This document shows, in pieces, positions 48,801-56,522 of a DNA stretch of 64,000 nucleotides. The stretch's first letter is position 1. Each line of letters starts with the position of its first letter. A model generated the notes under the pieces. That model was not told the origin of the DNA and did no database searches. It saw only the letters and a program-made list of their open reading frames with translations. Source of the stretch: Candidatus Gastranaerophilales bacterium (GTDB taxonomy: Bacteria > Cyanobacteriota > Vampirovibrionia > Gastranaerophilales > Gastranaerophilaceae); contig CALUPW010000003.1 in assembly GCA_944322785.1 (NCBI GenBank), positions 1-64,000 on the forward strand, written 5' to 3'. A program made the translations under genes and the position numbers.

Positions 48801-49412
48801 TTCCTGCGGAGAAGATGTCTTGTTTTCCCACTTTCTCAAAGCAAGACAGCCGCCGTTTGCGCAATCCTGAAAAATATACCAAAGATCGCCGCCGCCGCCG
48901 GCATCACCTTTTACGCCACGCCCGTCCGCATAGGCATAGATTTGCCCCCACCCATAAGCCGGATCGCCTGCCGTTGTTATACCTTTTACTTCCAGAAGGT
49001 ATTCCTCTGTCAAGCCGAATGGTGAAAGAACTTCTGTTTCGGATTTGTGAGGCTGAGGATCGCCGCCTTTGTAGCCCGAATCCCCGCCGCCGCCACCGCC
49101 GCCGGTCGCCTGTATATGAAGATAACTGACTTTATCAGGAGGGGTAAACAAGCAGTGATCCCCGCCTGATGCCGCCTGATCCACTATCTTTTTATTTAGG
49201 CCGGAGCCTACGTACCGCTCTTCCCAGAGCTGTTTGGTTCCGTTATTGTCTTTATAATAACACATAAATGCCCCGTGCATCGCAAGTCTGGGCACTTTTA
49301 CGTGTCGTTTTGATATTACGGCGACGCTTGATGCTATCATTAAGGATACTATCAATAGCAATAACATCATTTCAACCAGCGAAAATCCGCCAAAAATCCT
49401 CGTTTTGTTCAT
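45801..49412 (-). CDS. giant cysteine- and glycine-rich prepilin-like surface protein
   Basis: 1203 residues, many times longer than ordinary pilins. The N-terminus MNKTRIFGGFSLVEMM is a type IV prepilin signal (cleavage after G9, F10, E14 at +5), followed by a hydrophobic helix to about residue 33. Residues 102-110 have seven Gly in a row. Residues 184-498 hold about 31 Cys in short C-x2-C, C-x4-C and longer spacings, with Tyr, Ser and Asn. The C-terminal half has glycine-rich runs (VGRGGAAGTQGSGEDGEDGG, GGFGGAGG) resembling tail-fibre or adhesin glycine domains. AAAGGTG precedes the ATG. It stands alone between repeat islands; no assembly gene is near. Probably a tip or minor pilin used as adhesin, which is an inference. 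Confidence 0.8.
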   Translation of the reverse strand: MNKTRIFGGFSLVEMMLLLLIVSLMIASSVAVISKRHVKVPRLAMHGAFMCYYKDNNGTKQLWEERYVGSGLNKKIVDQAASGGDHCLFTPPDKVSYLHIQATGGGGGGGDSGYKGGDPQPHKSETEVLSPFGLTEEYLLEVKGITTAGDPAYGWGQIYAYADGRGVKGDAGGGGDLWYIFQDCANGGCLALRKWENKTSSPQEKACWNKTESVSCPDGETYYASSSTKCYHSETRDYKYSCFEDCGAENNEGKNYNSTYCNAGCTTYEYEEYNGKENDPEFVNCNNWRTESYCPSYFTLSKCNASSCNEERNSCDGKSMSGNCSQCGDSYDQGYEDYNYCIGYSPSHSGCSSCTRETVDCRYSYPSGDCSSCSTTTDYWGDPICDSSYSNSSITVNRCASNVYLNKCVGGSYGTGYCDGDSGSYYVNASGSWVSVGNRVCNGYADMADDSYCGSDSYRWVTCNTVSDGAPSSANAGVSNLEGPCTDEYWIPSTAQKCTISARKDINIYATDIYNDETNVKGDDNMYPSYRKIVTSPNDTYITERTTAPLIERNIARTEGTEAPVCTYGNQTLFANDGVFGSFVEDRDGVNVDCTTDALADAFGEGIIPITHGKTSYQSAFNQEIPSSQHYSPAIEYDVSEKYEGQNPYGKTEPATTVNTNTSAGNGTWTQSGSSSNMNYTNPFTDVTYKPYKNLPTACNLPKGYDDWQDHITPKDETSCNAVKNAYAQAPGPNASVPSKKLWIEQYGSTKYEQLWADVTSWSECLNVQSTWQTYDTAAQQAAIDPDTGKVLSGQDASICMLSFSDYNGDGYKNQNTGATNQGGENLVDKNNGNYTVDKCSYYAEMVEGSEGGKGTFCTLGPIDGGYNLYYHGYSGILPGIRGSNAIAIADYNNADKIKALYTKAEWESQARVYAENGTDSAGYAEISLGVGGADQTCTLHPEGKNPTHGKGAYKPATGGSDAYDGTPDGRDGGYEGTNTNNAGIIGANQVGYIVSGKANPENYKYKYWYTWDTNYMQYGEGGDAGEYIVKVVRAIKDRELKIFVGRGGAAGTQGSGEDGEDGGDTIIEGVLTAKGGFGGAGGLTTPVEQMPYYREGDEFDWIKGQAGTPGGRHDNLTIKSNIMNLILPVDNSFVLQQWVEASGEGGNGGGSKNTCWASGWVRNFEGRDDPESFKDPDCRTGDEGTAEPAAEAGIDGLVLIRW

Positions 49413-49578
49413 ACGCTATTCACCTTTATAAAATATATTTTACAGCCATTACAGATTTGTTTTTGGATATAGTATAATCCATTTTAACATATTTTTATTA
49501 TAACCTACCTGCCATAAGAAGTCAATATTTGAAAAGGGAATGTGAAGGGTTGTGTGACAGTGGCGGGCGGTGACAGTA

Positions 49579-49660
49579 TAGATTCCGGATCACCAGGTAG
49601 GGGCATAAAATCACGTTTCGACTCTGTCTCAACGGATTTTGCAGCCAGTCCGGAATGACG
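49579..49660. repeat. 82-bp dispersed repeat, copy 2
   Basis: Matches 9297-9378 in the same orientation with four differences, ending CCAGTCCGGAATGACG. It lies 5' of the giant prepilin gene; copy 1 lies 5' of the smaller pilin. Confidence 0.9.
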
Positions 49661-49666
49661 GAATGG

Positions 49667-49716
49667 GGGTCGCTTGAGCGGACTGTTTTTTAGACTCCGG
49701 CTCACTGGCCGGTGTG
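49667..49716. repeat. 50-bp repeat, copy 1
   Basis: GGGTCGCTTGAGCGGA, a T-run, then ACTCCGGC / GCCGGTGT (imperfect hairpin 49694-49715). Four differences from 50121-50170. Confidence 0.85.
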
Positions 49717-49781
49717 ACGGGGAGAAGGCTGTCTGCAGTGGCAGGCTTACGGACGCCGGCGCCGACGGAGGCTGTCACGTC

Positions 49782-49801
49782 ATTCTGACGCAAGTCAGAA
49801 T
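49782..49801. repeat. palindromic repeat element (hairpin 7)
   Basis: ATTCTGAC / GTCAGAAT with a GCAA loop, then CTATCAATG. The reverse orientation of the ATTGATAG-ATTCTGAC unit at 45600-45619. Confidence 0.75.
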
Positions 49802-49892
49802 CTATCAATGCTGATTGTTCTGGCACTTTTGGTGCCGTGGATGAACAATCCACTTATTTTTTATGCCTCCGGCGGGTCTTGCGCAGACGGCG

Positions 49893-50020
49893 GTCGCTTT
49901 GTCAGCAAAGCGACGCAAACTGCGACCTGTTGCTTCGTTCGCTAATCAAAGTAACCGTTTCACCTGGGCAAGTGAACTCGCTTACGCTCAAACAGCACTT
50001 GCTTTGTTATTCTGAAACGG
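49893..50020. other. structured GC-rich element
   Basis: GTCGCTTTG / CAAAGCGAC (49893-49914) forms a 9-bp stem with a TCAG loop. Further on, CCGTTTCA (49955-49962) pairs with TGAAACGG (50013-50020), and within it GCAAGTG (49968-49974) pairs with CACTTGC (49996-50002). The nested stems suggest a folded RNA or a mobile non-coding element. No T-run follows and no gene starts directly after it. Confidence 0.45.
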
Positions 50021-50091
50021 AACATTGATTGCTCACTACGCAGAGGTCGATCATAAAAGAATATCAACCACTACTTAACGAAACAATAGAC

Positions 50092-50108
50092 TCCGGATCG
50101 AGTCCGGA
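50092..50108. repeat. palindromic repeat element (hairpin 8)
   Basis: TCCGGA / TCCGGA around a TCGAG loop, flanked by ATAGAC and ATGACG, the classic form of this element (GACTCCGGATCGAGTCCGG). Confidence 0.75.
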
Positions 50109-50120
50109 ATGACGTATAGA

Positions 50121-50170
50121 GGGTCGCTTGAGCGGATTGTTTTTTTGACTCCGGCTCGGTGGCCGGTGTG
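50121..50170. repeat. 50-bp repeat, copy 2
   Basis: Near-copy of 49667-49716, same orientation, ending 6 nt before the stop-codon end of the yjbQ-type gene. Confidence 0.85.
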
Positions 50171-50176
50171 GAAGGG

Positions 50177-50593
50177 TTAGTAAACGATTTGCACATATAC
50201 CGTGCGGGTTCTGGCTTTGTTATCAAAATCTATCAATACTATCTGCTGCCACTGGCCCAGCTGTAAGGCACCGTCCATTAACGGTATCATTGTACTGTTT
50301 CCGACTATCGACGCTCTCACATGAGCATATCCGTTGCCGTCATGCCAGGTTTCATCGTGGTGATACTCAGCCTCTGACGGTGCTATTTTTTCCAGCGCTT
50401 CCGGCAAATCCTTTAACAGCCCGGGTTCATACTCTATATTCGTTATTGAAACCGTGCTCCCAGCAACATATACATGCACAACTGCGTTTTGAAGGTTGTG
50501 AAGATACACAGCATTCTGCACTCTGCGGGTTATGTCGATTATCTGTGTATTGCCTTTGGTGTGAACCGTGAATTTTTCGTTGATTACCGTCAT
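50177..50593 (-). CDS. yjbQ: YjbQ / UPF0047 family protein
   Basis: 138 residues. The pattern HHDETWHDGNGYAHVRASIVG followed by LQLGQWQQIVLIDFDN is the signature of UPF0047 (YjbQ), small homotrimeric proteins with weak thiamin-phosphate synthase activity in E. coli; the main role is uncertain. It overlaps the upstream gene by 4 nt, so both are cotranslated. Confidence 0.93.
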   Translation of the reverse strand: MTVINEKFTVHTKGNTQIIDITRRVQNAVYLHNLQNAVVHVYVAGSTVSITNIEYEPGLLKDLPEALEKIAPSEAEYHHDETWHDGNGYAHVRASIVGNSTMIPLMDGALQLGQWQQIVLIDFDNKARTRTVYVQIVY

Positions 50594-51900
50594 AAAGTAA
50601 ATCTTACCTCTCCGTCTTTTACCAGTTTTCTGCCTTTTGAGTATGTCGCATACGGAATTGATTTTTCAGCAAGTGAGGTGAAATCCTCGCCTTCTGACAG
50701 TTTAAAGACATTGAAGTCTGCGTCTTTGCCTATTTTGATTGAGCCTGTAGTGTTGTCAAGACGAAGAATTTTCGCAGGATATATCGTCAGGTATTTTAAT
50801 AGTTCGTCTATAGGAAGTTCTGCGTCTTTATTTGCTTCGTTCGCAAGCCGCAAAAGACTGAACGACCTGTCAGGTTTAAAGCTCTGGGTCGAAAAGCCAA
50901 AGTTTGATTTAAAGTATTTTAGAACCGTTTTAAATTCCAGCTTTTTATTACAGATTTCGTCTGAATAAGACGGCTGGTAAACATATTTTACACCCGTTTG
51001 CGCAAGCTCTGACAGTTCTTTTTCGTCTGTATAATTTGCGTTTGCAACGATTATCTTCTTCGTTAAGACCTTAAGATTGTCCAGATATTCTACAGGGTTT
51101 AAGCCTTTTGTGTACGGTGTGATTTTCTGAAACCCTAAAAATTTGTGCAAAAGATCAATATCCGAAAATCCGTATTTCAACCACTCGATTTCGTCCTGAG
51201 ATTCTGCAAAGCGTGTCATCATAAGCATATTGTGTTTGCGGCAGTATTTTGAAAAAAGTTCCCAGAGTTTTTTATGAACACCTGAAATTGAATTAAGCAT
51301 TATTCCGATATGCGTATTTTCTCCTTTATGAAAAACCAGATCCTCAACTTTATCACGAATATCTTTAAACTTACGTTTGCTTTTATCCATACTGTCCGCA
51401 TAAACTTCGAAAAACAAATAATTTTTTATCGGAATTTTATTTATTATGTCAAAATACTTGTACTCCCGCGAAACCTGCGCAATACATGTTGTGCCTGATT
51501 TTATGGATTCTTCGACTCCTGTTTTAAATGATGCTATTTTTTCGTTTCTGTCCATTGAAAAGTAGCTGTTCAGTATATCTGCCCATTTTAAAGAATAATT
51601 ATGAGGATTTACCCCTGCAAAGGTGTATTTTTTTGAAATTGATTGAATAAATCTTTTCAGTTTATTTTTTAAAGACTTTGGTTTTACATCGTTCACTTCC
51701 GTATATTGAAGCTGCGTAAACAAGTCGATAAACCCGGGTGTTATTACGGAATTACCAAGGTCTTTTAGATATTTTTCCTCAAAATCAGCTTTTGAATTCG
51801 GTATAATATCAATTATTTTACCTTCATCAACGACAATTGCGTAATCTTTTAGAATTTCACCTTCTGATGTCAGAATCCATTTTGATTTATAACACTTCAT
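50590..51900 (-). CDS. amidohydrolase-superfamily protein lacking the metal ligands
   Basis: 436 residues from ATG 51900, with AAAGGGG upstream; the frame continues 16 codons further but unsupported. The fold resembles the cytosine-deaminase/MTA-SAH-deaminase group: an N-terminal beta sandwich (WILTSEGEILKDYAIVVDEGKI), ITPGFIDL, and the C-terminal IKIGKDADFNVF. The metal site is gone: PGFIDLHTH is here PGFIDLFTQ (F61, Q63), the usual HxAES is TRFAES, and the loop with HCP is VYQPS. It is therefore probably a non-catalytic relative. Cotranslated with yjbQ. Confidence 0.8.
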   Translation of the reverse strand: MKCYKSKWILTSEGEILKDYAIVVDEGKIIDIIPNSKADFEEKYLKDLGNSVITPGFIDLFTQLQYTEVNDVKPKSLKNKLKRFIQSISKKYTFAGVNPHNYSLKWADILNSYFSMDRNEKIASFKTGVEESIKSGTTCIAQVSREYKYFDIINKIPIKNYLFFEVYADSMDKSKRKFKDIRDKVEDLVFHKGENTHIGIMLNSISGVHKKLWELFSKYCRKHNMLMMTRFAESQDEIEWLKYGFSDIDLLHKFLGFQKITPYTKGLNPVEYLDNLKVLTKKIIVANANYTDEKELSELAQTGVKYVYQPSYSDEICNKKLEFKTVLKYFKSNFGFSTQSFKPDRSFSLLRLANEANKDAELPIDELLKYLTIYPAKILRLDNTTGSIKIGKDADFNVFKLSEGEDFTSLAEKSIPYATYSKGRKLVKDGEVRFTL

Positions 51901-51965
51901 ATAATCCCCTTTGTGTCTGATTTTAGCTGAATTTGAAGTAAAAAGCAAGTTGTTTGCAACAATGT

Positions 51966-53249
51966 TTAACCGTAAAATTCGTCTGCATAATATGCAAATT
52001 CAAGATGTCCGACAATGATTGTATCGCCGTCTTTAACACCCATAGCTTTTAATCTTTCAAAAACACCCATTCCGGTCAGAATGTTTTGAAATCTGATTAC
52101 CTGTTCGGAGTTTTTTGAATCCGTTACTTTCGCAAGCCTTCCTACTTTACCGCCGACTATTATATAAGTATCTTTTGACACTTTTGTAATGTCGTATTCG
52201 CTGTCATCATTGTTGTAGGCGCCGTCATCTTCTTCCACAATTATTTCTGATACAGGTTTTTCTATTTTTTCAACCATTTCCGACATTTTGTTTACCAGCT
52301 GCTGTACTCCGTCACCGGTAACGGCTGAAATTAAAAACACATCATCAGAAACAGCTTTAAATTGTTTATACAGTTCATCTTTTTTATCTTCATCTATCGC
52401 ATCAATTTTATTAAGCGCAATAATTTGATAAAGCGATGCTAGCCGATGAGAATGTTTTTCAAGCTCTTTGTTTATGATTTTATAATTTTCAAAGGGTTTA
52501 TCTCCGGTTGTATCAACCAGATGCACCAGAAATCTGCATCTTTCTACGTGTCTTAGAAAATCATGTCCCAAGCCGATGCCCTCAGATGCACCTTCAATTA
52601 ACCCGGGAATATCCGCAACAACAAATCCGTCGCCATTCAGACCTTTCACAACACCAAGATTAGGAATTAGTGTGGTGAACGGATAATCTGCTATCTTTGG
52701 TTTTGCAGAACTTATACGGCTTATTAGAGTGGATTTTCCGGCATTCGGCATTCCTAAAAGACCTACATCCGCTATTAGTTTAAGTTCCAGTATCAATTCT
52801 CTTTCAATTCCGGGTTCTCCTGGTTCACAAAACTGAGGCGCTCGTTTTTGAGCCGTTGCAAATCTTGCATTTCCTCGTCCGCCTCTGCCGCCCTGTGCAA
52901 CAAGAACCTTTTGCTCATGTTCGGTTAAATCAGCAATTACATTACCGGATTTTACATCAATTACTACGGTTCCGACAGGAACTTTTATATATGTATCCTT
53001 TGCCCACCTGCCATGGCAATTTTTAATCCCGCCGTTTTCACCGTTTTCGGCTTTGAATACTGATTTGTATTTAAAATCCATCAACGTTGACATGTTTTGA
53101 TCAGCAATAAGGTAAACGTCACCGCCCTTGCCGCCGTCACCGCCTGCCGGCCCGCCCTTGTCAACATATTTTTCACGCCGCCAGGCAACCATTCCGTTGC
53201 CGCCGTGTCCTGATACTATTCTGATTTTTGTTTTATCTAAAAATAACAT
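51966..53249 (-). CDS. obgE: GTPase Obg
   Basis: 427 residues with the three Obg parts: a glycine-rich N-terminal fold (AWRREKYVDKGGPAGGDGGKGG), the G domain with GMPNAGKST (P-loop), DIPGLIEGASEG and NKID, and the C-terminal OCT domain (about 350-427). It acts in 50S ribosome assembly and stress control. AGGGAT precedes the ATG. Divergent from tsaD with 38 bp between. Confidence 0.97.
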   Translation of the reverse strand: MLFLDKTKIRIVSGHGGNGMVAWRREKYVDKGGPAGGDGGKGGDVYLIADQNMSTLMDFKYKSVFKAENGENGGIKNCHGRWAKDTYIKVPVGTVVIDVKSGNVIADLTEHEQKVLVAQGGRGGRGNARFATAQKRAPQFCEPGEPGIERELILELKLIADVGLLGMPNAGKSTLISRISSAKPKIADYPFTTLIPNLGVVKGLNGDGFVVADIPGLIEGASEGIGLGHDFLRHVERCRFLVHLVDTTGDKPFENYKIINKELEKHSHRLASLYQIIALNKIDAIDEDKKDELYKQFKAVSDDVFLISAVTGDGVQQLVNKMSEMVEKIEKPVSEIIVEEDDGAYNNDDSEYDITKVSKDTYIIVGGKVGRLAKVTDSKNSEQVIRFQNILTGMGVFERLKAMGVKDGDTIIVGHLEFAYYADEFYG

Positions 53250-53275
53250 TTTTATCCCTAATTTAATATTTGTAT

Positions 53276-53281
53276 TACAAT
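53276..53281 (+). promoter_or_regulatory. -10 box of tsaD, leaderless type
   Basis: TACAAT ends 6 nt before ATG 53288. The -35 region (TATCCC or TTATCC) is poor. No ribosome binding site follows. Confidence 0.5.
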
Positions 53282-53287
53282 ATTACT

Positions 53288-54370
53288 ATGAAAAATATAA
53301 AAAATACACTTTTTTCTCACAAAACAGTTGAAATAGGTCTTGAATGCGGATACGACAACTATATAATGGCAATTGAATCCAGCTGTGATGAAACTGCATG
53401 TGCTGTTGTAAAAAACGGGCGTGAGGTTATAGCAAATGTTGTAGCTTCGCAAATCAAGACACATGAAAAATTCGGGGGTGTTATACCCGAGATTGCGGCA
53501 AGAGAGCATCTTGAAAGTATAAATGTTGTAATCGAGGAAACTTTTCGTCAGGCAAAAGAGAATGCAAACATTAAACCTGATGATATAACGGCTTTTGCAG
53601 GAACAGCAGGGCCGGGGCTTGTCGGATGCCTTCTTGTAGGATTGAATGCTGCAAAGACACTTGCGCTAGTTTATGACAAACCTTTTATAGGCGTAAACCA
53701 TTTGAATGCGCATCTATGTGCTAACTACATTGATACGGATTTAAAACCGCCGTTTATGGCACTGCTTGTAAGCGGCGGACACACGCAGATTATTGATGTT
53801 AAATCTTATGCAGAACAGTATATATTAGGCGAAACTATTGATGATGCGGTCGGTGAAGCCTACGATAAAGTTGCAAGGCTGATAGGACTTTCGTATCCCG
53901 GAGGACCGAGGCTTGACAAACTTGCACAGGAAGGCAACCCGAAAGCTTATAAACTTCCCGAAGGTAAAGTTGACGGCTACAATTTTAGTTTCAGCGGACT
54001 TAAAACCGCAGTATTGCGGCTTGTAAAACAACTTAAAGCAGAATTGCCCGCAGGTGAAACTGAATTACCTGAGAATATCGTAAAAGATATCTGTGCAAGC
54101 TTTCAAGAAACTGTATCTAAAACACTTGCAAAAAAATTAAGGGCTGCACTTGAAGAAAAAGGTTATCAACAGGTAGTTATTGCGGGCGGAGTTGCCGCAA
54201 ATTCTGAAATCCGAAGAAAAATATTCGATTTTGGAAATGACGGCTATAAAGTTTTTGCACCGCCTATGAAATATTGCACCGATAATGCCGCAATGGTTGC
54301 GTCATGTGCTTATTTTAACACAGATACCTTTGATGACGTTGATGTAGAAGTTTTTTCAAGAGTAAAATAG
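53288..54370 (+). CDS. tsaD: tRNA N6-adenosine threonylcarbamoyltransferase
   Basis: Transfers the threonylcarbamoyl group to A37 of ANN-decoding tRNAs. 360 residues from ATG 53288. The ASKHA-fold motifs MAIESSCDETACAV, HLNAHL (metal-binding His pair) and FSFSGLKTAV are present. The first 26 residues before MAIESS are an unusual extension; ATG 53366 would give the standard start, but only 53288 has a well-placed -10 box. The tRNA-modifying partner genes (tsaB, tsaE) are not in the window. Confidence 0.95.
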   Translation: MKNIKNTLFSHKTVEIGLECGYDNYIMAIESSCDETACAVVKNGREVIANVVASQIKTHEKFGGVIPEIAAREHLESINVVIEETFRQAKENANIKPDDITAFAGTAGPGLVGCLLVGLNAAKTLALVYDKPFIGVNHLNAHLCANYIDTDLKPPFMALLVSGGHTQIIDVKSYAEQYILGETIDDAVGEAYDKVARLIGLSYPGGPRLDKLAQEGNPKAYKLPEGKVDGYNFSFSGLKTAVLRLVKQLKAELPAGETELPENIVKDICASFQETVSKTLAKKLRAALEEKGYQQVVIAGGVAANSEIRRKIFDFGNDGYKVFAPPMKYCTDNAAMVASCAYFNTDTFDDVDVEVFSRVK

Positions 54371-54403
54371 AAAATAATATTAAAAATTGTAAAAATCACA
54401 CTA

Positions 54404-54432
54404 TTTACCCGCAAAAATATTTCTGTTACGAT
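54404..54432 (+). promoter_or_regulatory. promoter of the kinase-like gene, leaderless type
   Basis: TTTACC (54404-54409), a 17-nt spacer and TACGAT (54427-54432), then 6 nt to ATG 54439. No ribosome binding site. Confidence 0.6.
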
Positions 54433-54438
54433 ATTAGT

Positions 54439-55485
54439 ATGAATGTGATAAATCTTGGGACTACTCTTAATAAAACAATGAAACAACCTTCCGGAACAGA
54501 TAGAACATCTGTTCCTTGTTTTGTCAAACAGACTTCATTTACAGGTGCAACAGATATTTTTACCAAGAATTTTATCCCCACCCAGAAGGAAATAGCGGAA
54601 GTCTTTGCAAACGACAAAGCATGTGACGGTATTGCCGGATTTTTACCGCAAAGGTGGTATGCAAAGCTTAAGGGAGAAACATTTTCCGAAAAGGTGGAGT
54701 TAGAAAAGAAAGTTTTACATGCTTTCCGAGCTGCGGTTAAACACCTTAAGCCTTATAATGAAGACCCTTCAAGTCCGAAATTTAAAAGGTATCTTTTTGA
54801 TCTTGAAAATAAAAGATTAAAGGAAGCCTCAGATTATCTTACAAAAGTCTTGAGGCACTTTGGTATTTTACCTGAAACAAACAGCGTATATTTTAAAATA
54901 CGAAAAGTACACGGACAATATATTGAAAGAGGGTATCTTCTATGTGAAAGAGGCAAAAACCCGACACTTGAAAAACTTTTTATAAAAACATTTAAAAAAC
55001 TAAATCCTGAACGTCCTGACGCAAATACAAACGGGATTTATGCAGAACTTGCGCACGGGCTAAACTTAAACAGCCTTAAATGTCCGTACATCTCAAAAAT
55101 ATACTGGGGAGATGTAAAGGCCGGATATATGGCAACCGAATATGAAACTCCGCCAAAACACAGCAGTCCGATTGTACATTTCAAAAAAGAATATAATAAT
55201 TTTCTTGATTTCTCATTTGATTTTTTTAAACAAACAGGTATAAAACTTATCGAACTTCTGGAAAGCGGCATAAACCCGGGTAGAACAACCCGCCGCAACA
55301 AGTTTGAACCCAAAGGAAAAGAAGAACTTATTACCGGATATCTTCAACTCACATTAGATAAAGTTGGGCTTATGCATTGTGATTTGCATAAGGATAATGC
55401 CATAATCGGCACTGATAAAGGCGGAAAAGCTATTGTAAAAATTGTTGACATTGGCGGCGTAACTAAAAGATATGATGCTAAATAA
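54439..55485 (+). CDS. protein-kinase-like fold protein with N-terminal F-T-G segment
   Basis: 348 residues. The C-terminus has a kinase/phosphotransferase-like catalytic loop, HCDLHKDN (313-320), and a metal-binding D-x-G, VDIGG with D337. ATEYE (about 234) may be the hinge. A glycine-rich loop and the usual lysine are not obvious, so the N-lobe is diverged. The N-terminus ends in TSFTGA (F34-T35-G36) like other proteins in the F-x-G group. No signal peptide. It could phosphorylate a protein or small molecule; function unknown. The 3' end overlaps gshB by 8 nt on the opposite strand. Confidence 0.7.
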   Translation: MNVINLGTTLNKTMKQPSGTDRTSVPCFVKQTSFTGATDIFTKNFIPTQKEIAEVFANDKACDGIAGFLPQRWYAKLKGETFSEKVELEKKVLHAFRAAVKHLKPYNEDPSSPKFKRYLFDLENKRLKEASDYLTKVLRHFGILPETNSVYFKIRKVHGQYIERGYLLCERGKNPTLEKLFIKTFKKLNPERPDANTNGIYAELAHGLNLNSLKCPYISKIYWGDVKAGYMATEYETPPKHSSPIVHFKKEYNNFLDFSFDFFKQTGIKLIELLESGINPGRTTRRNKFEPKGKEELITGYLQLTLDKVGLMHCDLHKDNAIIGTDKGGKAIVKIVDIGGVTKRYDAK

Positions 55486-56440
55486 CAGCTTCTGTTTTTA
55501 CCTGTGACAGAATAAATTGTGTTATGGTTTTCTCCAGCTCAATACTGAAATGATTATTTATTTCTTTGATAAAATAACACGGACTTGTCACATTGATTTC
55601 AATAATTTTACCATCAATTACATCAAGTCCGACAAGAGGAAGCCCCATTGAATTTAACTTATTTGCAACAGGGAGAAATTTTTCTTTTTCTTCATCTGTC
55701 AGAACTGCTTTTATAATATTTTTGTCACAGTGTTCATTAAATTTAAAATCATCATTTGATGGAAGTTTTTGCACACAATAATCAAGAACTTCATCCCCTA
55801 AAAACAATACTCTTTTATCCCCGAATTTTGCTTTGTCAAGATATTTTTGAACCATTACAAGGGTCGAACAGTTGTTTGTCATTGAATTTATTATAACTGC
55901 CGTATTTTTATCACCTTTTTTTAATGTCATAACCCCTGCTCCAAAACATCTGTTTAACGGTTTTAAAACAATTTCCCCGTATTCATCCAGAAATCCCATA
56001 ATATCTGATTTTGATGAGGTTACAATATGCTCCGGCATCAAATCGGGAAACATCATAGCATGAAGTTTTTCGTTAAAATCCCTTATTGCCCGTGGTTCAT
56101 TCAAAATATGAGTTTTGTTCCTGTCTACAAAATCAAAAATATATGTTGCATTTATATAATCCAAATCAACAGGCGGATCGTTGCGAAACATGACAAGCGG
56201 AAAATCTTCAATATTTCGCTTAACTTCATTACGTTCATATAGAATATTACCGTGTTTTTCAAACACAGAATAACAATGAACAAATGCTTTTTCATTTTTT
56301 ACACCGAGTTTGTCTATCGTTGTTATAAAAACATTGCACCCGCTGCGCATCAATTCCCGTATCAGCCAGAAATTTGTTACCAGATTGTTAAATTCAAAAT
56401 ATTTTAACTCTATTCTGTCAATTAAAAATAAAATATCCAT
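55478..56440 (-). CDS. gshB: glutathione synthetase-type ATP-grasp ligase
   Basis: 320 residues. FRNDPPVDLDYINATYIFD, NEPRAIRDFNEKL and GLDVIDGKIIEINVTSPCYF match the bacterial glutathione synthetase motifs, and VLKPLNRCFGAGV is the ATP-grasp loop. The enzyme joins gamma-glutamylcysteine and glycine. A gshA partner is not visible. Related ligases for other peptides cannot be excluded. AAAGAGGC is the ribosome binding site. Confidence 0.88.
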   Translation of the reverse strand: MDILFLIDRIELKYFEFNNLVTNFWLIRELMRSGCNVFITTIDKLGVKNEKAFVHCYSVFEKHGNILYERNEVKRNIEDFPLVMFRNDPPVDLDYINATYIFDFVDRNKTHILNEPRAIRDFNEKLHAMMFPDLMPEHIVTSSKSDIMGFLDEYGEIVLKPLNRCFGAGVMTLKKGDKNTAVIINSMTNNCSTLVMVQKYLDKAKFGDKRVLFLGDEVLDYCVQKLPSNDDFKFNEHCDKNIIKAVLTDEEKEKFLPVANKLNSMGLPLVGLDVIDGKIIEINVTSPCYFIKEINNHFSIELEKTITQFILSQVKTEAVI

Positions 56441-56522
56441 ATAGCCTCTTTTTCCAAAACAATAGCACGATTAATAAATTACATCAATTAATCGCAGCTT
56501 TAAAACTCTGGATTATTAAGAG

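Larger units (their letters stand above)
49413..50176. other. repeat-rich intergenic island
   Basis: About 760 bases, GC-richer than the neighbours, with the 82-bp repeat, several palindromes, two copies of a 50-bp repeat and a structured segment at 49893-50020. Open frames in it are translations of repeats and have no ribosome binding sites. Confidence 0.7.

Noticed and set aside
49505-49853. Minus-strand open frames of 66 and 74 codons in the repeat island
   Set aside because: Both are translations of the 82-bp and 50-bp repeats and lack ribosome binding sites.
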